Shown one piece after another: positions 5,862 through 13,720 of a DNA stretch of 22,353 bases (the first letter of the stretch is position 1; each line of letters opens with the position of its first letter). Under the pieces are notes generated by a model, which was not told the origin of the DNA, did not search any database, and saw only the letters and a program-made list of their open reading frames with translations. The position numbers were made by a program, and so were the translations under genes. This DNA comes from Candidatus Woesearchaeota archaeon (GTDB lineage Archaea > Nanobdellota > Nanobdellia > Woesearchaeales > UBA10216), in contig JACPBT010000078.1 in NCBI GenBank assembly GCA_016180145.1, positions 1-22,353 of the forward strand. The letters run 5' to 3'.

Positions 5862-6851
5862 ATGGCGACAACGAGAAGTCCGAGGAAGGGAAGTTTGCAG
5901 TATTGGCCGAGGAAGAGGGCTGTTCGTCCTTTTTTGAGGATTAGCCATTATCCTGAGCTTGCTGAGGTTAAGCTTAACGGCTTTGCAGGTTATAAGGTGG
6001 GTATGACTCATATTTTTGTGGCTGATAACCGTCCTAATTCCATGACTAAGGGCAAGTCTGTTCTTCTTCCTGCCACGATTATTGAGTGTCCTCCGCTTAA
6101 GGTTGCTTCTGTTCGTTTTTATCGTTCTTCTCCTTATGGCTCGTCTGTTGCGCGTGAGGTTTTTGTTTCAAGGGATAAGAATCTTGCGAGGCGTGTTTTG
6201 CTGCCTAAAAAGGATGCTTTAGTCCAGCTTGATGAAGTTGCTAAGGAGCTTGGCAGCTTTTCTGATTTGAGGCTTAATGTTTATACACAGCCCCATTTGT
6301 CGTCTGTTGGTAAGGTGAAGCCTGAGCTTTTTGAGATTGCTTTGGGCGGCAAAAGTGTTGAGGAGAAGTTTAATTATGCTAAGTCTATTGTTGGCAGGGA
6401 GATTCCTGTTGCTGATGTTTTGAGGGAGGGTCAGCAGGTTGATGTTTATGCTGTCAGTAAGGGTAAGGGGGTTCAGGGTCCTGTTAAGCGTTTTGGCGTG
6501 AGTTTGAGGAGTCATAAGTCTGAGAAGGGTGTGAGGGGTCCTGCTAATGTTGGTTCATGGACTGGTAACAGGTCTTGGACTGTTGCTCATGCAGGAAGGA
6601 TGGGCTTTCATTCAAGGGTTGAGAGGAACAAGTGGCTGCTTAAGCTTGGCAGTAAGCCTGATGAGATTAATGCGAAGGGTGGCTTTGTTAATTATGGTGT
6701 CGTGAGGAGTTCTTACATCCTTTTGAGGGGTTCGTTGCCTGGGCATGCGAGGCGGCTTGTGCGTCTTACTCCTTCCCGTTATCCTAATCACAGGTTGCCT
6801 GTTCAGGCGCCTTCTATTGATTATGTAAGTTTGGAGTCAAGGCAGGGTTGA
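5862..6851 (+). CDS. rpl3: Ribosomal protein uL3 (large subunit)
   Basis: The product is 329 residues, close to the usual archaeal length of 330-340. The N-terminus has the archaeal/eukaryal pattern (SPRKGSLQYWPRKRA, then GFAGYKVGMTHI). The conserved basic loop that reaches the peptidyl-transferase centre is present: KGKGVQGPVKRFGVSLRSHKSEKG, followed by GSWTGNRSWTVAHAGRMGFHSRVE. uL3 binds 23S rRNA early in assembly. It is the first gene of the operon, and its stop overlaps or abuts the start of uL4. Confidence 0.97.
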   Translation: MATTRSPRKGSLQYWPRKRAVRPFLRISHYPELAEVKLNGFAGYKVGMTHIFVADNRPNSMTKGKSVLLPATIIECPPLKVASVRFYRSSPYGSSVAREVFVSRDKNLARRVLLPKKDALVQLDEVAKELGSFSDLRLNVYTQPHLSSVGKVKPELFEIALGGKSVEEKFNYAKSIVGREIPVADVLREGQQVDVYAVSKGKGVQGPVKRFGVSLRSHKSEKGVRGPANVGSWTGNRSWTVAHAGRMGFHSRVERNKWLLKLGSKPDEINAKGGFVNYGVVRSSYILLRGSLPGHARRLVRLTPSRYPNHRLPVQAPSIDYVSLESRQG

Positions 6852-6853
6852 TT

Positions 6854-7660
6854 ATGGAAGTTCAGGTTTTTGATTTGGATGGGAAGGGTGTTCAGCGTAT
6901 TGAGCTTCCTGCTCAGTTTAGTGAGTCTGTCAGCCCGAGTCTTATTTACCGTGCTGTGATGGCTTTGCAGCTTAACAGGCGTCAGCCTTATGGAACCAAG
7001 CCTGGTGCAGGCTCCCGTGCCTCAGCCCAGGTTTCAAGGAGGAGGCGTAAGTATCGCGGCTCTTATGGCAAGGGTATTTCAAGGGTGCCGAGGAAGATTA
7101 TGGCGCATAGCGGCTCGCAGTTTAGCTGGCAGGGGGCTGTTTCTCCTAATACTGTTAAGGGCAGGCGTGCCCATCCTCCTAAGGGTTATACGATTTTGGA
7201 TAAGAAGATTAACCGGAAGGAAAACAGGAAGGCTGTCCGCTCTGCGCTTTCCGCATCTATGCAGCCTGCTTTTGTTGCGCTTCGCGGTCATAAGCTGCCG
7301 GCTGGTTTTCCTTTTGTTGTTGTTGATTCAATCGCTTCGCTTGAAAGGACTAAGATGGTTATTGATGCTCTTGGGAAGCTTGGTTTTGGCGGTGAGCTTT
7401 CAAGGGCTGCTGTCCGCAGGATTCGTGCTGGCCGTGGTAAGAGTCGCGGGAGGAAGAATGTTTCAAAGGTCGGTCCTTTGCTTGTTGTTGCTTCGGGGTG
7501 TCCTCTTGAGAAGTCTGCGAGAAATATTCCTGGTGTTGAGGTTGTGAGGGTTAATCAGCTTAATGCTGAGTTGCTTGCTCCGGGTGCTGTTCCGGGGAGG
7601 CTTTCGCTTTTTACCGCTTCGGCTATAGCAAGGCTTAAAGATGAGAGGCTTTTCACGTGA
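6854..7660 (+). CDS. rpl4: Ribosomal protein uL4 (large subunit)
   Basis: The 268-residue protein starts MEVQVFDLDGKGVQRIELP and contains the tunnel-lining basic loop RRQPYGTKPGAGSRASAQVSRRRRKYRGSYGKG (split here only by its length) and the archaeal C-terminal region RGRKNVSKVGPLLVV. ATG 6854 is preferred because GGCAGGG (6841-6847) then sits 6 nt upstream; TTG 6848 overlapping the uL3 stop is possible but too close to that site. uL4 binds 23S rRNA and lines the exit tunnel. Confidence 0.95.
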   Translation: MEVQVFDLDGKGVQRIELPAQFSESVSPSLIYRAVMALQLNRRQPYGTKPGAGSRASAQVSRRRRKYRGSYGKGISRVPRKIMAHSGSQFSWQGAVSPNTVKGRRAHPPKGYTILDKKINRKENRKAVRSALSASMQPAFVALRGHKLPAGFPFVVVDSIASLERTKMVIDALGKLGFGGELSRAAVRRIRAGRGKSRGRKNVSKVGPLLVVASGCPLEKSARNIPGVEVVRVNQLNAELLAPGAVPGRLSLFTASAIARLKDERLFT

Positions 7661-7917
7661 TTAAAATGGGTGGCGTTATACAGTATCCGGTGTCAACTGA
7701 AAAGGGCATTAAGGTTATGGAGGCTGAGAACCGGCTTATTTTTGTTGTGGATTTCAAGGCAACGAAGAAGGATATTAAGGCTGCTGTTGAGTCTATGTTT
7801 AAGGTTAAGGTTGAGTCTGTTAATACTTTTGTCAGTCAGGGCAGGAAGCGGGCTTATGTTAAGCTTGGCAGGGAGACGCCTGCTATTAATATTGCGACGC
7901 AGATGGGGTTAATCTGA
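7657..7917 (+). CDS. rpl23: Ribosomal protein uL23 (large subunit)
   Basis: The 86-residue protein fits the archaeal family: QYPVSTEKGIKVMEAENRLIF, the helix ATKKDIKAAVESMFKVKVESVNT, then GRKRAYVKLG. It sits at the tunnel exit where signal recognition particle and SecY dock. GTG 7657 overlaps the uL4 stop as GTGA and has GAGAGG (7643-7648) 8 nt upstream; ATG 7666 is the alternative, with poor spacing. Confidence 0.93.
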   Translation: MIKMGGVIQYPVSTEKGIKVMEAENRLIFVVDFKATKKDIKAAVESMFKVKVESVNTFVSQGRKRAYVKLGRETPAINIATQMGLI

Positions 7918-7918
7918 A

Positions 7919-8635
7919 ATGGGAAAGAATATTACTGCGCAGAAGAGGGGAAGGGGGACGAGTGTTTATCGCGCTCCGAGTTTCCGTTATGTTGGTGTGG
8001 TCAAGCATCGCTCTTTGTCTTCTAAGGAGTCTTTAGGCAGGATTAGGGATATTGTGCATAGCACAGGTCATTATGCTCCTGTTTTGAAGGTTTCTTATGC
8101 TGACGGGGTTGATTCGCTTGAGATTGCTCCTTTCGGCGTTAAGGTTGGTGATGAGGTTCGTGTCGGTGCCGGTGTTGATGTAAAGGATGGCAATGTTCTT
8201 CCTCTTAGGAGTATTCCTGAAGGGGCTTTTATTTTTAACATTGAGTCTATGCCCGGTGATGGCGGCAAGTTTGTTCGTTCGTCCGGCAGTTTTGCGCGGG
8301 TTGTTGAGAAAACTTCCGATACTGTTAAGGTTATGCTTCCTTCGAAGCAGGAGCGCACTTTTAGTGCAGACTGCCGTGCTACTATTGGTGTTATCGCCGG
8401 TGGGGGGAGGGGTGATAAGCCTTTGTTGAAGGCTGGTCTTCGCTCAATGAAGCGTGGCGCAAGGGGTAAGCTTTATCCTATTACGAGTGCTTTGTCAATG
8501 AATGCTGTTGCTCATCCGTTTGGCGGTTCGAGCAGTGCTGCAAAGAATGGTCCGCTTATTGCAAGGAGGTTTGCTCCTCCGGGTGCCAAGGTTGGCTCTT
8601 TGAGGCCGAGGCGGACTGGAAGGCGTACGAAGTGA
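7919..8635 (+). CDS. rpl2: Ribosomal protein uL2 (large subunit)
   Basis: The 238-residue protein has the archaeal N-terminus MGKNITAQKRGRGTSVYRAP and the conserved C-terminal SALSMNAVAHPFGG followed by GAKVGSLRPRRTGRR. Archaeal uL2 has His in the NAVAHPFGG motif near the peptidyl-transferase centre, as here. The start lies 1 nt after the uL23 stop. Length matches the archaeal norm of about 240. Confidence 0.97.
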   Translation: MGKNITAQKRGRGTSVYRAPSFRYVGVVKHRSLSSKESLGRIRDIVHSTGHYAPVLKVSYADGVDSLEIAPFGVKVGDEVRVGAGVDVKDGNVLPLRSIPEGAFIFNIESMPGDGGKFVRSSGSFARVVEKTSDTVKVMLPSKQERTFSADCRATIGVIAGGGRGDKPLLKAGLRSMKRGARGKLYPITSALSMNAVAHPFGGSSSAAKNGPLIARRFAPPGAKVGSLRPRRTGRRTK

Positions 8636-8642
8636 TTTTGAT

Positions 8643-9023
8643 ATGAAAAAGGATTTTGTTTTCAGGGGGAAGACGCTTGAGGAGCTGGGTAAGCTTAGCG
8701 TTAAGGAGTTTGCGTTGTTGCTTAATTCAAGGCAGAGGCGGAGCCTTGTTCGCGGTTTGACTGAGGATAAGAAGAAGCTTCTTCAGAAGTTCAGGGCTCA
8801 TGACCCTAATATCAGGACTCATTTGAGGGATATGGTAATCATGCCTGAGATGGTTAATTCTGCTGTTAAGGTTTATAATGGCAAGGAGTTTATTATTTTT
8901 AACATTCTGCCTGAGATGCTTGGGCATTATCTTGGCGAGTTTGTTATGACGAGGAAGAAGGTTTCGCACCATGCTCCGGGTATAGGCGCTACAAGGTCAA
9001 GTGCAAGCTTGTCGGTGAAGTGA
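8643..9023 (+). CDS. rps19: Ribosomal protein uS19 (small subunit)
   Basis: The 126-residue protein carries the archaeal/eukaryal uS19 signature: LLNSRQRRSLVRGL near the N-terminus, RTHLRDMVIMPEMVNSAVKVYNG in the centre and LGEFVMTRKKVSHHAPGIGATRSS at the end. It contacts the 16S rRNA head and the A-site finger of the large subunit. The start is 7 nt after uL2. Confidence 0.96.
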   Translation: MKKDFVFRGKTLEELGKLSVKEFALLLNSRQRRSLVRGLTEDKKKLLQKFRAHDPNIRTHLRDMVIMPEMVNSAVKVYNGKEFIIFNILPEMLGHYLGEFVMTRKKVSHHAPGIGATRSSASLSVK

Positions 9024-9025
9024 AA

Positions 9026-9502
9026 ATGGACTATTCAACAAGTTATGATAAGGAGGTTATGGCAAGGGCTCAGGGAGTTTCGCTGCCTGTTTCGGTTAAG
9101 CAGTTGAGGGAGATTTGTCATGCCATTCGCGGAAGGAGTTATGCTAAGGCTGTCAGGCATCTTGAGTCTGTAATGAAGTTGGAGCGTGCAATTCCTTATA
9201 CGAGGTTTAACCGGGGCGGCACAGGGCATAAGCCTGGCGTTGGCCCTGGGCGTTATCCTGTTAAGGCTTGTGGCTGTGTGTTGGAGGTTTTGCAGTCTGC
9301 TAAGGAGAATGCAAAACAAAAGGGCTTTAATGAGGCTGAGCTTGTTGTCAGGAGTGCGGTTGCCAAGCAGGGGCCTAAAACTTTTCATGCTGGCAGGAAG
9401 CGCGGCAGGAAGGCTAAGCGCTCTCATGTTGAGATTGTTGTTATTCAGGTTAAGTCTGTTGCTGTTAAGGATAAGGAAACGGTTGGTGTTGGTAAAAAAT
9501 GA
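9026..9502 (+). CDS. rpl22: Ribosomal protein uL22 (large subunit)
   Basis: About 158 residues, archaeal length. It shows the helical N-terminus (VSVKQLREICHAIRGRSYAKAVRHLESV), the tunnel-directed loop with YPVKACGCVLEVLQSAKENAKQKGF, and KRGRKAKRSHVEIVV. ATG 9026 has GGTG (9014-9017) at good spacing; GTG 9020, overlapping the uS19 stop as GTGA, is the alternative. It ends in AAA AAA codons that form the A-tract before the uS3 start. Confidence 0.94.
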   Translation: MDYSTSYDKEVMARAQGVSLPVSVKQLREICHAIRGRSYAKAVRHLESVMKLERAIPYTRFNRGGTGHKPGVGPGRYPVKACGCVLEVLQSAKENAKQKGFNEAELVVRSAVAKQGPKTFHAGRKRGRKAKRSHVEIVVIQVKSVAVKDKETVGVGKK

Positions 9503-10269
9503 TTGAGCGCGAGTTTGTCAGGCAGAAGAAGAAGGAGTTTCAGATACAGCAGTTTATCTCGGATATCCTGAAGAATGTTGGTCATAGCTTTACTGAGGTC
9601 CAGCGCACTCCCTTGGGTGAGAAGGTTATTGTTCATACTTCGCGTCCTGGTCTTGTTGTTGGGCGGAAGGGGCAGAACATCAGCAGGCTTACTGATGTTC
9701 TTAAGACGCGGTTCAATCTTGAGAATCCTCAGGTTGAGATTAGCGAGGTTTCTTCTCCCGAGCTTGATGCAAACATAGTTGCCGAGCGTATTGCTTCGTC
9801 CCTTGAAAGGTTTGGTTCTAATCGTTTTAAGGGGATTATGCATAAGACCATGGAGGATGTTTTGGGTGCTGGCGCTGTTGGTGTTGAGATTCGGCTTTCT
9901 GGTAAGCTGCCGAGTTCGCGTGCCAAGTCGTGGCGTGTTTATGGCGGTTACCTGAAGAAGTGTGGCGATTCTGCTTTTATGAATGTCAGGCGCTCTTGCA
10001 CTGCTGCCAAGTTGAAGGCAGGGGTTATTGGGATTCAGGTTAGGATTTTGCCTCCGGGTGTTGTGATGCCTGATGCGGTTGGCTTGAAGGATTTGCATGA
10101 TAGTGATTCGTCTGCCTCTGTTGGTGGCGTTGTCGCTCCTGTCGTGGCTGCCGTGGCTGGTGTGGTTGCTTCAGATTCCGCGTCGCCTGAGCCTGCTGTT
10201 GTTGAGTCTGTTCCGAAGGAGAAGAAGGTTAGGAAGTCGCGTAAAAAATCAGAGGGTGTTGAAAAATGA
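9499..10269 (+). CDS. rps3: Ribosomal protein uS3 (small subunit)
   Basis: The 256-residue protein starts MIEREFVRQKKKEFQIQQFI. It has a type-2 KH domain with the GRKGQN loop at 55-60, and the uS3 C-terminal domain (GIMHKTMEDVLGAGAVGVEI, SSRAKSWRVYGGYLKKCGDSA). It lines the mRNA entry site. After about residue 205 there is a low-complexity Val/Ala/Ser stretch and a Lys-rich tail (KEKKVRKSRKKSEG), an extension common in archaeal uS3 but variable. The start overlaps uL22 as ATGA. Confidence 0.96.
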   Translation: MIEREFVRQKKKEFQIQQFISDILKNVGHSFTEVQRTPLGEKVIVHTSRPGLVVGRKGQNISRLTDVLKTRFNLENPQVEISEVSSPELDANIVAERIASSLERFGSNRFKGIMHKTMEDVLGAGAVGVEIRLSGKLPSSRAKSWRVYGGYLKKCGDSAFMNVRRSCTAAKLKAGVIGIQVRILPPGVVMPDAVGLKDLHDSDSSASVGGVVAPVVAAVAGVVASDSASPEPAVVESVPKEKKVRKSRKKSEGVEK

Positions 10270-10469
10270 AGTCTGTTAAGGAGCTTGATTCCCTTAAGGA
10301 TGATGCTCTTGACAGCAGGGTTGTTGAGCTTGGGAAGGAGCTTATGAAGTTTCGCTCTCAGGTTGCTGCCGGCACTATTCCGAAGAACCCTGGCAGGATT
10401 AGGGCGGTTAAGCGCACGATTGCGAGGATATACACTATAAAAACAAGGAGGAAGGCAAAAAGGGAATGA
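10266..10469 (+). CDS. rpl29: Ribosomal protein uL29 (large subunit)
   Basis: A 67-residue two-helix protein: MKSVKELDSLKDDALDSRVV, then ELGKELMKFRSQVAAGTIPKNPGRIRAVKRTIARI. The ATGA overlaps on both sides tie it to uS3 and aIF1. uL29 lies next to uL23 at the tunnel exit. Confidence 0.95.
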   Translation: MKSVKELDSLKDDALDSRVVELGKELMKFRSQVAAGTIPKNPGRIRAVKRTIARIYTIKTRRKAKRE

Positions 10470-10774
10470 ATGAAATTTGCAGCAAGTGTGGTTTGCCAAC
10501 GCAGCTATGCGTGTGCGAGACGATAGCTAAGGAGAGCCAGCGCATAAAGGCTTACCTCGTAACAAAAAAGTTCAGAAAAGTTTCCACTGTTATTGAGGGG
10601 CTTGACAATCGTGATATAAATGTGAAGGACATTGCGCGGCAGCTTAAGTCTGAGTTTGCATGCGGCGGGACGGTTAAAAACGGCAACATAGAGCTTCAGG
10701 GCGACCACAGGGCTAAAATCAGGGACTCTTTGGTGAGGCTTGGTTTTCCGCCCGGGACTGTTGATGTTAAATGA
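10466..10774 (+). CDS. Translation initiation factor aIF1 (SUI1 family)
   Basis: The 102-residue protein begins with a small Cys cluster (C5, C8, C15, C17: CSKCGLPTQLCVC) seen in archaeal SUI1 proteins. The SUI1 fold follows: VTKKFRKVSTVIEGLDNRDIN, LKSEFACGGTVKNGNIELQGDH and LVRLGFPPGTV. aIF1 binds the small subunit near the P site and enforces start-codon selection. The gene stands in its usual archaeal place after uL29. The RNase P gene rnp1, which commonly follows, is absent: uS17 begins 26 nt later. Confidence 0.95.
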   Translation: MNEICSKCGLPTQLCVCETIAKESQRIKAYLVTKKFRKVSTVIEGLDNRDINVKDIARQLKSEFACGGTVKNGNIELQGDHRAKIRDSLVRLGFPPGTVDVK

Positions 10775-10784
10775 TTGGTTTTAT

Positions 10785-10789
10785 GGAGG
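10785..10789 (+). promoter_or_regulatory. Strong Shine-Dalgarno GGAGG before uS17
   Basis: GGAGG lies 11 nt before ATG 10801 in the 26-nt gap after aIF1. This is one of the few clear ribosome sites inside the operon and marks uS17 as independently initiated. Confidence 0.7.
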
Positions 10790-10800
10790 AAAAATAAAAA

Positions 10801-11112
10801 ATGGTTGTTTGTGAGGATGTCAGATGCCCTTTCCATGGCAGGTTGAGGGTGCAGGCGGTTACTGTTGAGGGTGTTGTGGTTTCCGCGAGGATGAGGCGCT
10901 CTGTTACTGTCAGTAGTGAGTTTAGGGTAAAGCTGAAAAAGTATGAGCGGTTCGCTAAGGGCTACACCTCGCTTAAGGCGCACAATCCTGATTGTATTGG
11001 CGCAAGGGAGGGTGATTTGGTTACAGTGGCTGCGTGCAGGCCGCTTAGCAAGTCAAAGCATTATGTTGTTATCGCAAAGAAGGGCAGCGCAATGGCTGCG
11101 AAGGAGGCTTAA
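10801..11112 (+). CDS. rps17: Ribosomal protein uS17 (small subunit)
   Basis: The 103-residue protein has the archaeal CPFHGRLRVQAVTVEGVVVSA start, then the OB-fold core with RSVTVSSEFRVKLKKYERFAK and AHNPDCIGAREGDLVTVAACRPLSKSKHYVV. uS17 binds 16S rRNA early in small-subunit assembly. The stop TAA directly abuts the ATG of uL14. Confidence 0.95.
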   Translation: MVVCEDVRCPFHGRLRVQAVTVEGVVVSARMRRSVTVSSEFRVKLKKYERFAKGYTSLKAHNPDCIGAREGDLVTVAACRPLSKSKHYVVIAKKGSAMAAKEA

Positions 11113-11514
11113 ATGCAGCCGGTGGCAGCAAGGTTTCCGAGGACGCTTAATCATGGTAGCATGATTGATACCTGTGATAATTCAGGCGCCAAGATTATCA
11201 GGATTATTGCAATTATGGGGAGCAAGACTGTTAAGGGCAGGAAGCCTGCTGCGGTTGTTGGCGATATGATTCAGGCGTCTGTCCGGAAGGGCACGCCTGA
11301 GATGAGGAAGCAGGTTGTGCTGGCTGTTATTGTTCGTCAGAGAAAGGAGTTTAGGAGGATGACTGGTGAGCGGATTAAGTTTGAGGATACGGCTGCTGTT
11401 GTTGTTAAGGATGAGGCAGGCAATCCTAAGGGGACTCTTATCAAGGGACCTATCCCGAAGGAGGTTGGTGAGCGCTGGCCTGCGATTTCAAAGATTGCCG
11501 AGTCAATTGTGTGA
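11113..11514 (+). CDS. rpl14: Ribosomal protein uL14 (large subunit)
   Basis: The 133-residue protein matches archaeal uL14: MIDTCDNSGAKIIRIIAIMG, GDMIQASVRKGTPEMRKQVVLAVIVRQRKEF, and the C-terminal DEAGNPKGTLIKGPIPKEV. It forms part of the factor-binding side of the large subunit. The start immediately follows the uS17 stop. Confidence 0.96.
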   Translation: MQPVAARFPRTLNHGSMIDTCDNSGAKIIRIIAIMGSKTVKGRKPAAVVGDMIQASVRKGTPEMRKQVVLAVIVRQRKEFRRMTGERIKFEDTAAVVVKDEAGNPKGTLIKGPIPKEVGERWPAISKIAESIV

Positions 11515-11520
11515 GTTGTT

Positions 11521-11907
11521 ATGAAAACCGTTTTTTCAGTTGGGTGGAATAGAAGCGTTCAGCCGAGGAAGCAGAGGAAGTTTAGGTATAATGCTCCATT
11601 GCATGTCCGTGTCCGGTTTGTGTCTGCGCATCTTTCCCCTGAATTGAGGAAGAGGCATGGCAGGAGGAGTCTTCCATTGAAGTCTGGCGATGTTGTGAAG
11701 GTTCAGGCTGGTAGTTTCAAAGGGAAGGCTGGCAAGGTTTCGTCTGTTGACACTAAAAGGGTTTCCGCATACATTGAAGGGATTGAGTCTTCAAGAAGGG
11801 ATGGGACTAAGGTTTTTGTGCCTGTAGCTGTTTCATCTCTTATGATTGTTGAGCTTAATGAAGAAGGTGGAAGGAGGGTTTTAAAGAATGGCAGGAAAAC
11901 ATCTTAA
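11521..11907 (+). CDS. rpl24: Ribosomal protein uL24 (large subunit)
   Basis: The 128-residue protein shows the archaeal uL24 N-terminus (PRKQRKFRYNAPLHVR) and the KOW motif SGDVVKVQAGSFKGKAGKV. It lies by the exit tunnel and initiates assembly. Its 3' end overlaps eS4 by 20 nt in another frame, a larger overlap than the usual 4 nt in this operon. Confidence 0.95.
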   Translation: MKTVFSVGWNRSVQPRKQRKFRYNAPLHVRVRFVSAHLSPELRKRHGRRSLPLKSGDVVKVQAGSFKGKAGKVSSVDTKRVSAYIEGIESSRRDGTKVFVPVAVSSLMIVELNEEGGRRVLKNGRKTS

Positions 11908-12565
11908 GAGGCTTGCAGCCCCTAAGTCGTGGAAAGTTGTAAGGAAGTCTTCAAAGCTTATAGTCCGTCCGAGGGGTAGTTTGGAAGCTTCAATGCCTGT
12001 TGCGCTTTTGTTGAGGGAGAAGCTGGGTGTTGTGGCAACGAGGCGTGAAGTTCGCAGGATAATGAATGATGGCGTGGTTTCAATTGACGGGCGTGTTGTG
12101 AAGGAGGATAAGCTTCCGCTTTGCATCATGTCTGTGCTTGGTATTAATGGTGTTGGAAATTTCAGGATGCTTTTTGACAGGAAGGGCAGCCTCTGCCTTA
12201 GGAAGATTGATGACGGGGAGTCTCATTTGAAGCCCTGTAAGGTTGTGTCAAAGACGTATTTGAGGGGTAAAAAGGTGCAGGTTGGCTTCCATGATGGCAG
12301 GACTATGCTGTCTTCTGATAGCAGCATTATGGTTCATGATACTGTGATTTTCAGGCTGCCTGGGTTTAAGATTGAGAAGCACATCAGGCTTCAGAAGGGT
12401 TGTGCGGTTTATCTTACCGGCGGCAGCAGCATTGGCAGCATTGGTGTTTTGGAGGGTGTTGGCAGCACAGTGTCTGTGAAGATTGGAGGCAGGGTTATTG
12501 AAACTGCGAAGTCAAATGTTTTTGCTGTGGGTGAAGGCAGCCCGTTGATTAGCCTTAATGATTAA
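11888..12565 (+). CDS. rps4e: Ribosomal protein eS4 (small subunit)
   Basis: The 225-residue protein is an archaeal/eukaryal-specific eS4: MAGKHLKRLAAPKSW, then an S4-like RNA-binding domain (VALLLREKLGVVATRREVRRIMNDGVVSIDGRVV) and a KOW-like C-terminal part (KGCAVYLTGGSSIGSIGVLEGV). Bacteria lack this protein, so it is a good marker of the archaeal origin. The start lies inside uL24. Confidence 0.95.
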   Translation: MAGKHLKRLAAPKSWKVVRKSSKLIVRPRGSLEASMPVALLLREKLGVVATRREVRRIMNDGVVSIDGRVVKEDKLPLCIMSVLGINGVGNFRMLFDRKGSLCLRKIDDGESHLKPCKVVSKTYLRGKKVQVGFHDGRTMLSSDSSIMVHDTVIFRLPGFKIEKHIRLQKGCAVYLTGGSSIGSIGVLEGVGSTVSVKIGGRVIETAKSNVFAVGEGSPLISLND

Positions 12566-12566
12566 A

Positions 12567-13076
12567 ATGAGCAATACTATGCGTGTAATTAAAATAGAGA
12601 AGCTTACCCTTAACATTGGTTCGGGTGCAAGCACGGAAAAGCTTGAGAAGGGCAGCAGGCTGATTAAAAGCATTACCGGCAGGGAGCCTGTTAAGACCTT
12701 TACGACCAAGCGCATTCCTGCATGGAATGTCCGCCCCGGGCTTGCTTTGGGTTGCAAGCTTACTGTCAGGAAGAAGGAAGCGGGTGAGTTGCTTGTCCGT
12801 TTGCTTCGTGCGAGGGATAATAAGTTGTCTGAAAGGCAGTTTGATGGGCTTGGTAACATTGCCTTCGGGCTTCATGATTACATGGACATTCCTGGTGTTA
12901 AGTATGACCCTGCTATTGGGATTATGGGGCTTGAGGTGTGCATTACGCTTGAGAGGCCTGGTTTCAGGGTTAAGAGGCGCAAGTTCAGGAAGGCGCAGAT
13001 TTCAATTAAGCATGCTATTACAAAGGAAGAGGCGGTTGAGTTTATGAAGAAGGAATTTAATGCGAGCGTGGTGTGA
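12567..13076 (+). CDS. rpl5: Ribosomal protein uL5 (large subunit)
   Basis: About 169 residues from ATG 12567 (MSNTMRVIKIEKLTLNIG). In-frame ATGs at 12558 (overlapping eS4) and 12579 are possible; 12567 matches the usual family N-terminus and the A-tract context of other starts here. Conserved features are GREPVKTFTTKRIPAWNVRPGLALGCKLTVR and DYMDIPGVKYDPAIGIMGLEV. uL5 binds 5S rRNA with uL18 and contacts the P-site tRNA. Confidence 0.93.
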   Translation: MSNTMRVIKIEKLTLNIGSGASTEKLEKGSRLIKSITGREPVKTFTTKRIPAWNVRPGLALGCKLTVRKKEAGELLVRLLRARDNKLSERQFDGLGNIAFGLHDYMDIPGVKYDPAIGIMGLEVCITLERPGFRVKRRKFRKAQISIKHAITKEEAVEFMKKEFNASVV

Positions 13077-13077
13077 T

Positions 13078-13308
13078 ATGACTGTTTCATCATATAAAAA
13101 AATGTTTAAGCAGCTTAAGTCAAAGCCTGCTATTATGGAGCGGTATCTTAAGCATAACAAGCCTAAGGAACGCGTGTTTGGGAGGGGGATTAAGCAGTGT
13201 GAAGAGTGCGGGAATACCCGCGGCCATATTGGTAAGTATGGCATTAACATGTGCAGGAAGTGCTTCAGGGATAACGCCTCAAGGGTAGGCTTTAAGAAAT
13301 ATAGTTGA
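13078..13308 (+). CDS. rps14: Ribosomal protein uS14, zinc-binding type (small subunit)
   Basis: The 76-residue protein starts 1 nt after the uL5 stop; the frame extends upstream to 13060, but that part lies within uL5. The C-terminal core is classical: FGRGIKQCEECGN, four zinc Cys at 41, 44, 59 and 62 (CEEC and CRKC) and the ending GFKKYS. The first 30 residues (MTVSSYKKMFKQLKSKPAIM) are a longer helical N-terminus than the roughly 50-residue archaeal norm. Confidence 0.93.
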   Translation: MTVSSYKKMFKQLKSKPAIMERYLKHNKPKERVFGRGIKQCEECGNTRGHIGKYGINMCRKCFRDNASRVGFKKYS

Positions 13309-13321
13309 TGATGGTGAAAAA

Positions 13322-13711
13322 ATGTTGAATGACCCGTTGGCAAATGTGCTTTCAGTGATTATGAATGCGCAGGTAAGGAACAGGCGTTCTTGCTCTGTCA
13401 CGCCTGTTTCCGCGCTTGTCAGGAAGGTGCTTTCGCTTATGAATGAGCATGGTTATATTGGCAGCGTCTCTGATGTAAAGCTGGCTCGCGGTGATGTTTT
13501 GAATGTTGAGCTTATTGGCGCCATTAATAAGTGTGGTGCTATTAAGCCGAGGTTTACTGTCAAGGCAAGGGAGTTTGAAAAGTTTGAGAAGGCTTATCTT
13601 CCTGCAAAGGATTTTGGTTTTATTGTTGTTTCAACGCCTCAGGGTGTTATGACTCATGTTGAGGCCAAGGAGAGGTCTTTGGGCGGCAGGCTTATTGCAT
13701 ACTTTTATTGA
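13322..13711 (+). CDS. rps8: Ribosomal protein uS8 (small subunit)
   Basis: The 129-residue protein has MLNDPLANVLSVIMNAQVRN at the start and the archaeal C-terminal part AKDFGFIVVSTPQGVMTHVE with GGRLIAYFY. It is a primary binder of the 16S rRNA central domain. It follows uS14 after 13 nt and precedes uL6. Confidence 0.95.
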   Translation: MLNDPLANVLSVIMNAQVRNRRSCSVTPVSALVRKVLSLMNEHGYIGSVSDVKLARGDVLNVELIGAINKCGAIKPRFTVKAREFEKFEKAYLPAKDFGFIVVSTPQGVMTHVEAKERSLGGRLIAYFY

Positions 13712-13720
13712 GGCTGAAAA

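Noticed and set aside
9445..10098. 217-codon minus-strand frame opposite uL22/uS3
   Set aside because: It is an antisense shadow of two certain ribosomal genes, with an Asn/Leu/Thr-biased composition.
13060..13077. Upstream ATG for uS14
   Set aside because: It lies in uL5; the ATG at 13078, one base after the uL5 stop, suits the operon pattern and the family.
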